From Sneathiella litorea (GTDB taxonomy: Bacteria; Pseudomonadota; Alphaproteobacteria; Sneathiellales; Sneathiellaceae): DNA of 64,000 nt. A program made the position numbers and the translations under genes. The first letter of the stretch is position 1. Every line of letters starts with the position of its first letter. Where the stretch lies: positions 682,001 to 746,000 of the forward strand of contig NZ_WTUW01000009.1 of assembly GCF_009882915.1 (NCBI RefSeq). The letters are read 5' to 3'. Under the pieces are notes generated by a model. That model saw nothing but the letters and a program-made list of their open reading frames with translations. It was not told the DNA's origin and did no database searches. This document shows positions 35,331 to 46,253 of this stretch, in pieces.

Positions 35331-37403
35331 TCAGGTATCGAGGAAACTTCTCAGCTTACGTGAGCGGCTCGGGTGCTTCAATTTGCGGAGCGCTTTAGCT
35401 TCAATCTGACGAATACGTTCACGTGTCACAGAAAACTGCTGCCCCACCTCTTCCAGAGTATGATCGGTGTTCATTCCGATACCAAAGCGCATACGCAGGA
35501 CACGCTCCTCACGCGGGGTTAGAGAAGCCAGAACGCGTGTCGTAGTCTCCCGTAAATTCGACTGGATCGCCGCATCCAGCGGCTGCACCGCATTCTCATC
35601 CTGGATGAAATCGCCAAGATGGCTATCCTCTTCATCCCCGATTGGCGTTTCCAGACTGATCGGCTCCTTCGCTATCTTCATGACTTTGCGCACTTTTTCA
35701 AGCGGCATTCCAAGCTTAACAGACAGCTCCTCTGGTGTTGGTTCACGGCCAATCTCATGAAGCATCTGCCGTGATGTCCGTACCAGCTTGTTGATCGTCT
35801 CAATCATATGCACTGGAATACGAATAGTTCGTGCCTGATCGGCGATTGAACGGGTGATCGCCTGTCGAATCCACCAGGTAGCGTAGGTTGAGAACTTATA
35901 GCCGCGGCGATATTCAAACTTATCCACCGCCTTCATCAGGCCAATATTCCCTTCCTGAATAAGATCAAGGAATTGCAGGCCGCGATTGGTGTATTTCTTG
36001 GCAATGGAGATCACGAGACGAAGGTTGGCTTCCACCATTTCCTTCTTGGCCCGACTTGCCTCCCGCTCACCTTGCTGGACCGTACTTACGATGCGACGAA
36101 ATTCGTTCATGGGCATACCGAATTCAGAACTGATCTTGATAATCTCGCTCCGGATTTCACCTATACCGCTCTCCTCATTGGCAACGAAGTCTTTCCAGCC
36201 CTTGGCTTTCAGGGTTCCCATCTTGTCAACCCAGCCCGGATCAAGCTCATTCCCGAAATAATTCTCAAGGAAACTGACCCGGGAGACCTTGTGCCGCTCA
36301 GCGAGGCGTAAAAGTTTGCCTTCCAGGCTCATCAGTCGTCGGTTGATGCCATAGAGCTGATCAACAAGCGCCTCAATCCGATTATTGGTGAGATGGACAT
36401 CATCCATGAGTTTCACCAACTCTAGCTTCAGCTTTTCGTATTTCTTTTCCTGGGAGTTAGAAACAGATTCATTTTCAAGTGCTGCGGTCAGGCGCGCTTC
36501 CTGAAGTTTGTGCAGCTTCTTATATGTCTTGGCGATTTCATCAAAGCGTTCAAAAACTTCTGGCTTCAATGTCTCCTCAAGAGCGGCGAGTGACATCGTG
36601 TTTTCTTCGGCATCGTCCTCGTCATCATCCTGATCTTTCCGACTGCTGCCTTCTTCGCCCTCTTCGTCTGTATCCTCGTCGTCATTCTCGTCGGAATCGG
36701 AGTCACTGTCTTCTTCGTTATCACTCAATCCCGCAGCGGGAAGTTCGTCATCCTCGCTATCCTCACTGAAACCTTCCTGCAATGCTTTTTCAGCTGCGGC
36801 GCCGGCTCCATAAGTCGCGTCAAGATCAATGACATCACGAAGCAACAGCTTTTCCTGAAGCATCAATTCGCGCCAGTTCAAAATGGCACGGATGGTGAGC
36901 GGGCTTTCACAAATAGCTCCGATTAGCTTACCGCGGCCCGCTTCAATCCTTTTGGCAATAGCAATTTCGCCTTCGCGCGAGAGCAACTCCACGGTTCCCA
37001 TCTCACGAAGATACATCCGGACGGGATCATCCGTACGGTCACCCGCCGTCGACGCAGGTTTCTCCGGAGTTTCTTTTACGACCTTTTCCGTGACTTCGTC
37101 TTCGCCGTCATCGTCATCATCATCGCTTTTCTGGGCGGGCGCGTCATCCGCGCCTTCCTCGTCATTTTCGACGACATTGATACCCATTTCCGAGAGCAAG
37201 GACATAGTATCCTCGATTTGCTCCGACGACATCTGGTCCTGAGGCAACACTGCATTCAGTTCGTCGAATGTCACATATCCCTTGTCTTTTGCCTTTGCGA
37301 GCATCTTCTTGACGGCCGCTTGGGAGGCATCAATCAGCGGGCTGTCGGGGCTCTCATCATTTTGATCCGACGTATCGACGGCTTCCGCACTCTTTGTCGC
37401 CAT
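35331..37403 (-). CDS. rpoD: RNA polymerase primary sigma factor RpoD (sigma-70)
   Basis: Housekeeping sigma factor, 690 aa from MATKSAEAV, which has CAGGAG nine bases upstream; 14 extra in-frame codons before it are not needed. Region 1.1 is at the N-terminus, then [22 protein letters not shown] (region 1.2). A strongly acidic insert follows (about 200-260, runs of D/E/S). Then come the non-conserved region, region 2 ([52 protein letters not shown]), region 3 and region 4 ([36 protein letters not shown]). It ends the yqeY-dnaG-rpoD operon, 69 bases after dnaG. Confidence 0.97.
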   Translation of the reverse strand: MATKSAEAVDTSDQNDESPDSPLIDASQAAVKKMLAKAKDKGYVTFDELNAVLPQDQMSSEQIEDTMSLLSEMGINVVENDEEGADDAPAQKSDDDDDDGEDEVTEKVVKETPEKPASTAGDRTDDPVRMYLREMGTVELLSREGEIAIAKRIEAGRGKLIGAICESPLTIRAILNWRELMLQEKLLLRDVIDLDATYGAGAAAEKALQEGFSEDSEDDELPAAGLSDNEEDSDSDSDENDDEDTDEEGEEGSSRKDQDDDEDDAEENTMSLAALEETLKPEVFERFDEIAKTYKKLHKLQEARLTAALENESVSNSQEKKYEKLKLELVKLMDDVHLTNNRIEALVDQLYGINRRLMSLEGKLLRLAERHKVSRVSFLENYFGNELDPGWVDKMGTLKAKGWKDFVANEESGIGEIRSEIIKISSEFGMPMNEFRRIVSTVQQGEREASRAKKEMVEANLRLVISIAKKYTNRGLQFLDLIQEGNIGLMKAVDKFEYRRGYKFSTYATWWIRQAITRSIADQARTIRIPVHMIETINKLVRTSRQMLHEIGREPTPEELSVKLGMPLEKVRKVMKIAKEPISLETPIGDEEDSHLGDFIQDENAVQPLDAAIQSNLRETTTRVLASLTPREERVLRMRFGIGMNTDHTLEEVGQQFSVTRERIRQIEAKALRKLKHPSRSRKLRSFLDT

Positions 37404-37472
37404 AAAATTTAACTCCTGAAATCTTCCAGTTTTTTTGTCCCGCAAAGTACGGTCCGTATGGATTCTGTCTGC

Positions 37473-39362
37473 CTAAACACTGATATTACGTCCGGACGCC
37501 TGCCCGAACCCGTCAAGATTGGCCTCATTACCAGAGGCATCCTCCAATGCTTTTTTCGCCATTTTCAACCGATCAAGGTTTTCCGCCGTTGCATTTTCCC
37601 CCAATTGACGCTCTGCCGCTTTAACTTCTTTTTGTAGCGCCTCCAATTTATGACGAGCCACAATATGTAACCAAGCGTTTAACGCATCTTCATAAGCGGC
37701 CGCAGGATCAGCAAACCAGTCCAGCGACTTGGTCGTCGGCCCCTGCAAGCTCTCTACCTGTGCAGACAAATTACGTTCAGCTAGATGGTGCGCCATACCA
37801 GAATAGTCAAGGGATGATTCGACCGTTGCAATATCTATTATTGCCCGCCGCAGTCTGTCAAGCTGAGGACTGGCAAACTGCAAGGAAGCAATAGCGTCAA
37901 AGTGGTTTTCTATTATTTCCGGGTGATTTACAATGGTTAGCAGGATTAATTCTTCGCGCCGACCTCCACCGGGTGACGGAGGATTTCGCATGGAAATAGA
38001 CGACATTTTATGCGAATCGCTCCTTTGATTCGCGAATCGCCCGAATCGGCTTTGTTTCGAACGACCATCGCCCTGCCATTCTTTGGGAGGCTTTTTCTGC
38101 CTAAATGCCTGCCAGAGTTTGTCTTTAAAAAAGCTCCGATAGTAATTCTGCACCGCCGGATCGCGCATTTCATCGCAAAGATCGTAAAGAGATTTTTCCA
38201 GAGCCGCTTTTCGCTCTGGGGTATCGATTGGACGGTCATCTGTTTCCTTGCGCCAGAGAATTTCGGAAAGAGGTAGCGCCTTATCGAGAATGGCCTTGAT
38301 GGCCCCCGCCCCCTCTTTACGAATCAAATCATCTGGGTCCACTCCTTCCGGTAACAGGGCAAATCGGAGGGAATAGCCCGGACGCAAAAGGGGCAATGCA
38401 CGTTCCGATGCCCGCAAAGCTGCCCGCCAACCCGCCGTATCGCCATCCAGGCACATAATTGGCTCTGCCGCCATCTGCCACAATATCTGCAATTGATCTT
38501 CCGTTATTGCCGTCCCCAGCGGCGCAACAGATTGCGTGAAGCCAGCCTCGCTCAAGGCAATGACATCCATATAGCCCTCGGCCACGATAATCGTGCCGGT
38601 ATCGAATGCCTTTTGGCGCGCCATCGCCATATTGTACAGCACATGACCCTTGTGAAAGAGCGGCGTTTCCGGGGAATTAAGGTATTTCGCCGGCGCGTCG
38701 CCAAGCGCTCTGCCTCCAAAGGCGATAATGCGCCCTCGACGGTCTGTGATAGGAAACATCAAACGATCCCGAAAGCGATCATAACTCTCTCGCCCGTCGT
38801 CTGGCTTTATAACAAGCCCCCCCTCAATCAGGGTTGCCTCCGTGACGCCGCGGGCAATTAACGCTTCTTTTAACGCTGTCCGGCTATTCGACGCAAATCC
38901 GAGTCGAAAAGACGCCACCGCAGCCTCGGACACCTGACGGCGTGACAGATACTCTCGCGCTCGCCCTCCCGCCTGACTTGTCAACTGTGAGGTAAACCAC
39001 TTTCCGGCCAGTTCCATCGCTTCATGTAGAGTGGCCGTCCGTTGCTGTCGCGCCTTTTCTTCTGGTCGTTCCTCGGGCACCTGAAGGCCAGCGAAAGCAG
39101 CGAGCCGCTCCACGGCTTCGGGAAAGGCAACGCCTTCAGTCTGCTTAACAAACTCAATTAAGTCGCCGTTCGCGCCACAGCCGAAGCAATGATAGAAACC
39201 CTTTTCCTCATTCACTGTGAAAGAAGGTGTTTTTTCGTTGTGGAAGGGACAGAGACCTGAGTGCTCCCTGCCCTTTTTGGTTAGCTTTGTCCGCCGCCCG
39301 ATCAAATCCGCAAGGCTGACACGCGCCTTAAGTTCTTCCATAAATTGCGGCGGAAACGCCAT
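37473..39362 (-). CDS. dnaG: DNA primase
   Basis: Makes RNA primers for replication with the DnaB helicase; 629 aa. The N-terminal CHC2 zinc finger is intact (CPFHNEKTPSF ... FYHCFGCGANGD, one His and three Cys). The TOPRIM catalytic core contains IIVAEGYMDVIALSEAG and MCLDGDTAGWRAALRA. The C-terminal helicase-binding part (about 430-629) is more divergent. ATG at MAFPPQF is taken as start since it follows GGAAG; a TTG four codons upstream is possible. Between yqeY (75 bases upstream) and rpoD, it makes the alphaproteobacterial version of the macromolecular synthesis operon. Confidence 0.96.
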   Translation of the reverse strand: MAFPPQFMEELKARVSLADLIGRRTKLTKKGREHSGLCPFHNEKTPSFTVNEEKGFYHCFGCGANGDLIEFVKQTEGVAFPEAVERLAAFAGLQVPEERPEEKARQQRTATLHEAMELAGKWFTSQLTSQAGGRAREYLSRRQVSEAAVASFRLGFASNSRTALKEALIARGVTEATLIEGGLVIKPDDGRESYDRFRDRLMFPITDRRGRIIAFGGRALGDAPAKYLNSPETPLFHKGHVLYNMAMARQKAFDTGTIIVAEGYMDVIALSEAGFTQSVAPLGTAITEDQLQILWQMAAEPIMCLDGDTAGWRAALRASERALPLLRPGYSLRFALLPEGVDPDDLIRKEGAGAIKAILDKALPLSEILWRKETDDRPIDTPERKAALEKSLYDLCDEMRDPAVQNYYRSFFKDKLWQAFRQKKPPKEWQGDGRSKQSRFGRFANQRSDSHKMSSISMRNPPSPGGGRREELILLTIVNHPEIIENHFDAIASLQFASPQLDRLRRAIIDIATVESSLDYSGMAHHLAERNLSAQVESLQGPTTKSLDWFADPAAAYEDALNAWLHIVARHKLEALQKEVKAAERQLGENATAENLDRLKMAKKALEDASGNEANLDGFGQASGRNISV

Positions 39363-39437
39363 TGCTACTTCCAACCTATTTTTTTATGTTAACCGGTTAA
39401 TTGGATAATCAAGATTAACCAGTGCAATATGCCAGAT

Positions 39438-39896
39438 TTATGCTCCGAGTATACTCTTTACAATGGCGCTCGCCTTGGAAAAATCCATTTGCCCGGCATG
39501 CCGCGTCTTCAGTTCAGCCATAGTGCGCCCCATGTCTTTCAGACCAGTCGCCCCGATCTCACTAATTGCAGCCTCTACTGCTGCGCGCGTTTTGGCTTCG
39601 TCAAACTGCTTCGGAAGATAGCCAGAAATAATGTCAATTTCTTCCTGTTCCGAGGTAGCAAGGTCAACACGCCCCCCTTTTTCATAGGCGGCGATAGAGT
39701 CTTTTCTCTGGCGAACCATGGTGGTCAGCATCTGCAGAATCTCCTCATCCGTGATTCCCTCTTCCGCACCTTTATCTCGGGCGGCGAGATCCCGGTCCTG
39801 CAGTGTCGCAAGGATAAGACGAAGCGTTGAAATTCGTCGCTTATCCTTTGATTTCATTGCTTCTTTCAGTGACTCTTTTATTTCGTTTCGTAACAT
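39438..39896 (-). CDS. yqeY: GatB/YqeY domain protein
   Basis: 152 aa, the whole family length. It consists of an alpha-helical YqeY domain: LRNEIKESLKEAMKSKDKRRISTLRLILATLQDRDLAAR, YEKGGRVDLATSEQEEIDIISGYLPKQF, and the C-terminal MGRTMAELKTRHAGQMDFSKASAIVKSIL. The last part resembles the tRNA-binding tail of GatB. Some members influence tRNA amidation or binding; the role of stand-alone YqeY is unclear. It is first in the operon with dnaG and rpoD and divergent from carA. Confidence 0.93.
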   Translation of the reverse strand: MLRNEIKESLKEAMKSKDKRRISTLRLILATLQDRDLAARDKGAEEGITDEEILQMLTTMVRQRKDSIAAYEKGGRVDLATSEQEEIDIISGYLPKQFDEAKTRAAVEAAISEIGATGLKDMGRTMAELKTRHAGQMDFSKASAIVKSILGA

Positions 39897-40013
39897 AAAT
39901 AACCGAATCCGTTATGAAGAAAGTCGCCATACTAGCCGAAACCTCCGCTTAAGGCAAACCAAATTTTATTGCTAAGTTATTGATATTAAACAATTTTTTT
40001 TATGTCTAAAAAC

Positions 40014-40042
40014 TTGACGCGCACTTACAAACTGCTTATGTT
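40014..40042 (+). promoter_or_regulatory. Sigma-70-type promoter of carAB
   Basis: TTGACG and TATGTT are separated by exactly 17 bases. Predicted transcription start about 40049 leaves a leader of some 68 bases before carA, with a small GCGG-AATT-CCGC hairpin but no obvious attenuator. Confidence 0.6.
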
Positions 40043-40116
40043 GCTGCGCAATATTCAACTATCAGGCCAGAGAATTTTCGGCTCAGCGGAATTGCCGCAA
40101 GAGGGTCCCTATTATC

Positions 40117-41301
40117 ATGTCTTATGTAAACAATGGCAACGCGGTCGATCTGAACAGCGAACGGATTGCAACGGCTGTTCTTGTTCTGGACGATGGCACT
40201 GTTTTTCACGGCTTTGGCATTGGAATGGAAGGCGAGACAGTCGGTGAGGTATGCTTTAACACCTCGATGACCGGCTATCAGGAAAGCCTTACAGACCCCT
40301 CATTTGCCGGACAGCTCATCACCTTTACCTTCCCGCATATCGGTAACGTCGGTTTCAATGACGAGGATATCGAGACTTCCGGCATTGCGGCAAATGGCCT
40401 GATTATTCGGGCAAGCATCACAGAACCGGCAAACTGGCGAGCGGTTGGTCCTCTTGATGACTGGTTAGTGTCAAGAAAACTTACTGGTATTACCGGGGTC
40501 GATACGCGCCGCCTTACCCACCATATCCGTAAATCCGGCGCACCAAACGGGATCATTGCGCATAGTAAGGATGGCAAGTTTGACATTGCCGCCCTTCAGG
40601 AGAAGGCCGCAAGCTGGCCAGGACTTGAAGGCATGGATCTTGCGAAAGAGGTTTCCTGTACCGCTCCCTATGAATGGTCAGAAACTAACTGGGATAGCAA
40701 CACAGGTTTTGGCCAGCAGGAAACGCCGACCCGTCATATCGTCGCTGTAGATTACGGCATAAAGCGCAATATTCTCCGCTGCCTCGCTGAGCTTGGCTGC
40801 CGCATTACGGTAGTGCCCGCAAAGACAACATTTGACGACATCCTGGCGCTTAATCCCGACGGAATATTTCTCGCCAATGGACCTGGTGATCCCGCGGCCA
40901 CCGCGGAATACGCTGTCCCTGTAATCCGCAAATGTGTGGATAGTGGCATTCCTACATTTGGAATTTGCCTTGGCCACCAGATGCTAGCCCTTGCTGTTGG
41001 CGCGAAAACCATGAAGATGCATCAGGGCCATCGTGGTGCCAACCAGCCCGTTAAGGATTTAACAACGGGGAAGGTCGAAATCACCTCACAGAACCACGGC
41101 TTCGTCGTCACCCGCGAAAGCCTGCCTGAAGGCGTAACGGAAACCCATAAATCCTTGTTTGATGGTGTTGTCGAAGGGATTGAGATCGACGGAAAACCTG
41201 TTTTCTCGGTGCAGTACCACCCCGAGGCGAGCCCGGGCCCACAGGACAGTTATTATCTTTTCAAGCGTTTCATAGATCTGGTTGATAGAAAAAATGCCTA
41301 A
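40117..41301 (+). CDS. carA: Carbamoyl-phosphate synthase small subunit
   Basis: Glutaminase subunit that hands ammonia to CarB for carbamoyl phosphate, the precursor of arginine and pyrimidines; 394 aa. The N-terminal CPSase_sm domain ([15 protein letters not shown] ... [24 protein letters not shown]) is followed by a class I glutamine amidotransferase domain with the nucleophile Cys284 (FGICLGHQ) and His368/Glu370 (QYHPEASPG). GPGDPA and HRGANQPV are the usual oxyanion and substrate segments. It overlaps carB by 8 bases and is read divergently from yqeY. Confidence 0.97.
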   Translation: MSYVNNGNAVDLNSERIATAVLVLDDGTVFHGFGIGMEGETVGEVCFNTSMTGYQESLTDPSFAGQLITFTFPHIGNVGFNDEDIETSGIAANGLIIRASITEPANWRAVGPLDDWLVSRKLTGITGVDTRRLTHHIRKSGAPNGIIAHSKDGKFDIAALQEKAASWPGLEGMDLAKEVSCTAPYEWSETNWDSNTGFGQQETPTRHIVAVDYGIKRNILRCLAELGCRITVVPAKTTFDDILALNPDGIFLANGPGDPAATAEYAVPVIRKCVDSGIPTFGICLGHQMLALAVGAKTMKMHQGHRGANQPVKDLTTGKVEITSQNHGFVVTRESLPEGVTETHKSLFDGVVEGIEIDGKPVFSVQYHPEASPGPQDSYYLFKRFIDLVDRKNA

Positions 41302-44300
41302 ACGTACAGATATCCAGTCCATAATGATCATCGGCGCCGGCCCCATTATTATTGGGCAGGCGTGCGAATTCGATTACTCTGGCACTCAAGCCTGTAAGGC
41401 TCTTAAGGAAGAGGGCTACAGAGTTATCCTGGTTAATTCCAACCCGGCGACAATTATGACCGATCCGGGCCTTGCGGACGCCACCTATGTGGAGCCTATC
41501 ACCCCGGAAGTCGTCGAAAAGATCATTGAAAAGGAACGGCCGGACGCCATTCTGCCGACTATGGGAGGCCAGACCGCGCTTAATACGGCCCTAGCGCTTG
41601 CCGAAAGCGGTGCGCTTGATCGGCTCGGTGTACAGTTGATCGGCGCCAATAAAGAGGCCATTGCCAAGGCGGAAGACCGAGACCAATTCCGGACCGCCAT
41701 GTTGAAAATCGGCCTGGACATGCCCTTAAGCGCAGTCGCCCACACACTCGAGGAAGCCTGGAAGGTATTGGAAGAGGTAAAGCTCCCCTGTATTATCCGT
41801 CCCTCGTTTACCATGGGCGGCACCGGTGGTGGTATCGCCTATAACCGGGAAGAATTTGAAGAAATTGTCACCAGCGGACTTGATGCCTCCCCCACCACTG
41901 AAGTGCTGGTGGAGGAAAGCATCGTCGGCTGGAAGGAATATGAGATGGAAGTTGTTCGCGATAAAGCGGATAACTGTATCATTATCTGTTCCATCGAAAA
42001 TGTCGATCCGATGGGCGTCCATACGGGCGATTCTATTACAGTCGCCCCCGCATTGACCCTCACGGACAAAGAGTATCAGATTATGCGCAATGCCTCGATT
42101 GCGGTGTTGCGTGAAATTGGTGTAGAGACGGGTGGCTCCAATGTGCAGTTCGCCGTTAATCCAGAAAATGGCCGCCTGATTATTATCGAAATGAACCCGC
42201 GCGTCTCACGCTCCAGCGCGCTCGCTTCCAAGGCTACGGGTTTTCCAATTGCGAAAATTGCGGCAAAGCTGGCCGTCGGCTATACGCTTGATGAGCTCAA
42301 TAATGATATTACCGGCGTGACGCCGGCATCGTTCGAGCCAACAATCGATTATGTCGTCACCAAGATTCCGCGCTTCACCTTTGAAAAATTCACAGGCGCC
42401 GAAGCTAAGCTTGGTACAGCCATGAAATCCGTGGGCGAAGCCATGGCAATCGGCCGGACTTTTACGGAAAGCCTTCAGAAAGCCCTCCGGTCCTTGGAAA
42501 CAGGCCTAACCGGTCTCAACGAACAGAATTTCGCAGGCCCCGGCGAGCAACATGCCGACAAACAACGCATTCAGGCTATACTCGCGCAGCCAACACCGGA
42601 GCGTCTTCTAAACATCGCGCAAGCCTTCCGTGAAGGGCTAACCCTTGAAGAAGTTCGGGCTGCCAGTAAATATGAGCCTTGGTTCCTCTCCCAGATCCAG
42701 TCCATCGTCGAGATGGAAAACGCGGTGCGCACTGGCGGCATTCCAACGACCAAAGGCGGCCTTTTGACCCTCAAGTCCATGGGGTTCAGTGACCATCGCC
42801 TTGCCGAGCTTGCCGGCACGCGCGAGGAACATGTGCTTGCTGCCCGACAGAAATTTGGGGTCGAGCCTGTTTATAAGCGCATTGATACCTGCGCTGCGGA
42901 ATTTTCATCGCAAACGCCCTATATGTATTCGACCTATGAAGGCAATGAATGGGACGAGGCCGTCTGCGAAGCGGAACCGACTGAGGCAAAGAAGGTTGTT
43001 ATCCTTGGAGGCGGCCCCAACCGCATCGGCCAGGGAATCGAGTTTGACTATTGCTGCGTTCATGCCGCCTACGCTCTCTCTGAGGCAGGTTATGAAACGA
43101 TTATGGTGAACTGCAATCCGGAAACCGTCTCGACTGATTATGATACGTCTGATCGCCTTTATTTCGAGCCTTTGACGGTCGAAGACACGCTGGCAATTAT
43201 CAGGAAAGAACAATCGAAAGGGGCGCTTCATGGCGTGATCGTCCAATTCGGTGGCCAGACACCGCTTAAACTGGCGGCAGGACTGGAAGCCGCAGGCGTT
43301 CCGATTCTTGGCACCTCACCAGATGCCATTGACCTCGCGGAAGACCGGGAAAGATTTCAACAACTACTTCACAAGCTTGGTCTTAAGCAGCCGGAAAATG
43401 GCATCGCCCGATCCGTGGCGGAAGCTTTCAAAATCGCTGAGAGAATTGGCTACCCGGTTGTTGTCCGCCCGTCGTATGTGCTGGGTGGCCGTGGAATGGA
43501 AATTGTCCGCGATGGTGAGTCCCTTGATCGTTACATGCGCGAGGCCGTAATCGTCTCCGGGGAAGATCCTGTTCTCGTCGATGGATATTTGCAGAATGCC
43601 ATTGAAGTCGATGTCGATTGCCTGAGTGATGGTAAAGAGGTCTTTGTCGCCGGCATCATGGAACATATCGAGGAAGCGGGCATCCACTCCGGGGATAGTG
43701 CCTGTGCCCTTCCGCCGCATACGCTTTCTGGCGAAATTATCGAGGAGATCAAACGGCAAACCGAGGCAATGGCTCTTGCGCTCAATGTTGTTGGCCTGAT
43801 GAACGTCCAGTTCGCGATCAAAGATGGCGTAATTTTTATTCTGGAAGTCAACCCGCGCGCAAGCCGGACTGTTCCTTTTGTCGCAAAGAGCATCAACTAC
43901 CCCATAGCGAAAATTGCCGCGCGTATCATGGCTGGCGAAAGCCTTGCCTCGTTCGATCTCAAGTACCGGAAACTTGACCATGTAACCGTCAAGGAAGCCG
44001 TTTTCCCTTTCTCCCGGTTTCCCGGCGTTGATGTTGTTTTGGGACCGGAAATGCGTTCCACGGGTGAAGTTATGGGGATCGATAAAGATTTCGGCGCGGC
44101 CTTCCTGAAATCCCAGATCGCCGCTGGTGTCAAATTACCTACAGAAGGCACTGTCTTCGTATCGGTCAAAGATCTGGACAAAAGCCCCATAAAGGATGCC
44201 GTCGCCAAGCTTATTGGCCTTGGGTTCAAGATTGTCTCTACTGGCGGGACCGCTCAGTACTTGAGCGAGCAGGGTCTTGAAGTTACGCGCGTCAACAAAG

Positions 44301-44536
44301 TCATGGAAGGGCGGCCAAATATCGTTGATACCATGAAAAATGGGGAAATAGCGATGGTCTTCAACACAACAGAAGGTGCCCAGGCACTTCGGGATAGCTA
44401 TGATATCCGCCATACGGCCCTGGTTATGAAAACCCCTTATTCAACAACTGTCGCCGGCGCCAACGCAACAGTGCAAGCAATCGAGAAAATTGTAACGGGC
44501 ACACTTGAAGTTAATTCCCTTCAATCCTATTCTTAA
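41294..44536 (+). CDS. carB: Carbamoyl-phosphate synthase large subunit
   Basis: 1080 aa, full length. Two homologous ATP-grasp halves are present: the first with [32 protein letters not shown] and [19 protein letters not shown], the second with [27 protein letters not shown] and [17 protein letters not shown]. The C-terminal MGS-like allosteric domain (about 930-1080: [37 protein letters not shown]) is intact. ATG 41294 is preferred to a TTG 12 bases earlier; the carA stop lies inside the first codons, so the subunits are translationally coupled. Confidence 0.97.
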   Translation: MPKRTDIQSIMIIGAGPIIIGQACEFDYSGTQACKALKEEGYRVILVNSNPATIMTDPGLADATYVEPITPEVVEKIIEKERPDAILPTMGGQTALNTALALAESGALDRLGVQLIGANKEAIAKAEDRDQFRTAMLKIGLDMPLSAVAHTLEEAWKVLEEVKLPCIIRPSFTMGGTGGGIAYNREEFEEIVTSGLDASPTTEVLVEESIVGWKEYEMEVVRDKADNCIIICSIENVDPMGVHTGDSITVAPALTLTDKEYQIMRNASIAVLREIGVETGGSNVQFAVNPENGRLIIIEMNPRVSRSSALASKATGFPIAKIAAKLAVGYTLDELNNDITGVTPASFEPTIDYVVTKIPRFTFEKFTGAEAKLGTAMKSVGEAMAIGRTFTESLQKALRSLETGLTGLNEQNFAGPGEQHADKQRIQAILAQPTPERLLNIAQAFREGLTLEEVRAASKYEPWFLSQIQSIVEMENAVRTGGIPTTKGGLLTLKSMGFSDHRLAELAGTREEHVLAARQKFGVEPVYKRIDTCAAEFSSQTPYMYSTYEGNEWDEAVCEAEPTEAKKVVILGGGPNRIGQGIEFDYCCVHAAYALSEAGYETIMVNCNPETVSTDYDTSDRLYFEPLTVEDTLAIIRKEQSKGALHGVIVQFGGQTPLKLAAGLEAAGVPILGTSPDAIDLAEDRERFQQLLHKLGLKQPENGIARSVAEAFKIAERIGYPVVVRPSYVLGGRGMEIVRDGESLDRYMREAVIVSGEDPVLVDGYLQNAIEVDVDCLSDGKEVFVAGIMEHIEEAGIHSGDSACALPPHTLSGEIIEEIKRQTEAMALALNVVGLMNVQFAIKDGVIFILEVNPRASRTVPFVAKSINYPIAKIAARIMAGESLASFDLKYRKLDHVTVKEAVFPFSRFPGVDVVLGPEMRSTGEVMGIDKDFGAAFLKSQIAAGVKLPTEGTVFVSVKDLDKSPIKDAVAKLIGLGFKIVSTGGTAQYLSEQGLEVTRVNKVMEGRPNIVDTMKNGEIAMVFNTTEGAQALRDSYDIRHTALVMKTPYSTTVAGANATVQAIEKIVTGTLEVNSLQSYS

Positions 44537-44540
44537 TTCC

Positions 44541-44569
44541 TTGACAAGCTGCGCACCAAACATTAGTCA
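44541..44569 (+). promoter_or_regulatory. Candidate promoter of greA
   Basis: TTGACA followed after 17 bases by TAGTCA lies 4 bases past the carB stop and about 45 bases before greA. The -35 is perfect, the -10 weak. greA may also be read from carAB, since no terminator hairpin follows carB. Confidence 0.45.
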
Positions 44570-44612
44570 ATGCAGCTTTTGCGATTAACAAATTACGTAA
44601 TCGAGATTTCAA

Positions 44613-45089
44613 ATGGAAAGACTACCAATGACGGCTGCGGGATATACGCGGCTTGAACAAGAATTAAAAGAGTTGAAATCGACTGCCCGTCCTGCCGTGA
44701 TTCAGGCGATTGCAACGGCGCGCGAACATGGAGACCTGTCGGAAAATGCCGAATATCATGCGGCAAAAGAACAGCAATCTCATATCGAAGGTCGTATCGC
44801 CGAATTGCAGGATAAACTTGGTCGTGCCGAAGTCATTGATGTAACGTCCATTTCCGGCCGTCAGATTAAGTTTGGCGCAACGATCTTGCTTGCGGATGAG
44901 GATACCGATGAAGAAACGAGCTATCAGATTGTCGGCGAAGATGAAAGCAACATTGAAGAAGGACGCCTTTCGGTAACGGCGCCGCTTGCCCGGGCTCTAA
45001 TTGGTAAAGAACAAGGCGACAGTATCGAAGTAACTACACCTGGTGGCTCAAAAGCCTATGAGGTAATTGAAGTCAGCTACGTAGGCTAA
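44613..45089 (+). CDS. greA: Transcription elongation factor GreA
   Basis: 158 aa. It rescues backtracked RNA polymerase by stimulating cleavage of the nascent transcript. The N-terminal coiled coil begins [22 protein letters not shown] and carries the tip acidic pair in [17 protein letters not shown]. The C-terminal FKBP-like domain has [40 protein letters not shown]-type sequence and the end [14 protein letters not shown]. It lies 76 bases after carB, a common alphaproteobacterial order, and is followed by a clear terminator. Confidence 0.97.
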   Translation: MERLPMTAAGYTRLEQELKELKSTARPAVIQAIATAREHGDLSENAEYHAAKEQQSHIEGRIAELQDKLGRAEVIDVTSISGRQIKFGATILLADEDTDEETSYQIVGEDESNIEEGRLSVTAPLARALIGKEQGDSIEVTTPGGSKAYEVIEVSYVG

Positions 45090-45111
45090 TAATATAGCCT
45101 TTGGAATTATG

Positions 45112-45144
45112 CCCATGGCGCGCCACGCCATGGGTATTTTATTT
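45112..45144 (+). terminator. Rho-independent terminator of greA
   Basis: Perfect 9-bp stem CCCATGGCG/CGCCATGGG with a 5-base loop followed by TATTTTATTT. It sits 22 bases after the greA stop and, read the other way, could also slow transcripts of the convergent cupin gene. Confidence 0.85.
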
Positions 45145-45158
45145 GTACATCAAACAAA

Positions 45159-45545
45159 TTAGCGCGGATCATCCGCCGTAGAATGGTCTGTCGGTTGCGG
45201 TGTCACTGTTAGTACCGTAACCCCACCCGGTGCATGAAATCGATGCCAGCATCCTTGCGGAACCACCGTCATCATCCCTGATTTAAGGGTCAGTATATCC
45301 TCCGAACTATCTGATAAAACTGTCAGACGGGTCTCTCCCTTTAGGATATGAACCAGTTCATCGCCTCCGCAATGCCGCTCCCATGGACTTACCCCATCGA
45401 AACTACCTGTGAAAACAGCCCCGTTGTTAAATGACTCAAGAGTGGCGAAAGCTGCCTTTGCTTCTTCTTCTGTGGTTTCGAGGCCACGATTGCGAAGTGG
45501 AGATAAGGTATTAAGAATCGCATTAATATCAATGGCTTTAGGCAT
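45159..45545 (-). CDS. Cupin-domain protein
   Basis: 128 aa from MPKAIDIN, which has AAGGGA upstream. A single cupin barrel shows motif 1 SPWERHCGGDELVHILKGETRLTVL (His and Glu ligands, first His replaced in part) and motif 2 VPQGCWHRFHAPGG. Similar short cupins are widespread and usually uncharacterised; metal and substrate are unknown. It is convergent with greA and divergent from the receiver-domain gene. Confidence 0.8.
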   Translation of the reverse strand: MPKAIDINAILNTLSPLRNRGLETTEEEAKAAFATLESFNNGAVFTGSFDGVSPWERHCGGDELVHILKGETRLTVLSDSSEDILTLKSGMMTVVPQGCWHRFHAPGGVTVLTVTPQPTDHSTADDPR

Positions 45546-45713
45546 TTTTATCCCTTGTTTCAAAGACGACACTACACCGATAAACTAATATTCAGCTATT
45601 TACTATATATCGTAAATGCTTAATGTATCGCTTTATAAAAAATTAGGGATTTTTAGCTATCTTTCCGGGATAAACAGCATATTGAGACGGGTAAATAATC
45701 ATAAGTTGAACGA

Positions 45714-46199
45714 ATGACAAACTACTACAATTTTAGAAATCTCAATGTCATCTTCGTCGATGACAACAGAAATATGCATTTGCTTATGAGAAGTATCCTG
45801 CTGGCAATGAATATTGTCAATTCAAGGGGATGCTATGATGCGAAAAGCTGCATCGAGAAGATGCATGAGGAAGCACCAGATATTGTCATTTCTGACCTAT
45901 CTCCCAATCCCGAAAATGGACTGGATTTAATACGACGTATCCGGCAGGGAGAACTAGGTGTTGATCCATACACCCCCATCCTGGTGATATCTGGCCAAAC
46001 CAAGTTACAAAATGTCATTGAAGCAAGAGATGCTGGCGCAACTGAATTCTTGGCTAAACCGGTATCGGTCGGTTCTCTATATGATCGGCTGGTGTGGATG
46101 ATTGAAAATCCGCGTGTATTTATCAAGGCATCTGAGTTCATCGGACCTGATCGCCGACGTGCAATGCGCGGCTATGAAGGCATGGAGCGACGGAAGTAG
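45714..46199 (+). CDS. Single-domain response regulator (receiver only, with short basic tail)
   Basis: 161 aa. CheY-like receiver: acidic pair Asp16/Asp17 (FVDDN), phospho-acceptor Asp61 (VISDLSPNPENGLDLI), Ser93 (VISGQT) and Lys115 (FLAKPV). The tail FIGPDRRRAMRGYEGMERRK is a recurring alphaproteobacterial ending with an RR-rich motif and no output domain. The next gene, 54 bases downstream, encodes an HPt protein, so the two probably pass phosphate between each other in a multi-step relay. No sensor kinase gene is nearby. Confidence 0.88.
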   Translation: MTNYYNFRNLNVIFVDDNRNMHLLMRSILLAMNIVNSRGCYDAKSCIEKMHEEAPDIVISDLSPNPENGLDLIRRIRQGELGVDPYTPILVISGQTKLQNVIEARDAGATEFLAKPVSVGSLYDRLVWMIENPRVFIKASEFIGPDRRRAMRGYEGMERRK

Positions 46200-46253
46200 C
46201 ATGAGATTATTTATGGCTCTAGCCCGAAAAAGCTGTACGTTAAGAGGATCCTT

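Noticed and set aside
36600-36780. Low-complexity GA-rich stretch in rpoD as a frameshift or repeat expansion
   Set aside because: The frame stays open and acidic inserts of this kind are normal in the non-conserved region of alphaproteobacterial sigma-70.
43364-43981. 205-codon ORF antisense to carB
   Set aside because: Inside carB, no ribosome site, no recognisable domain.
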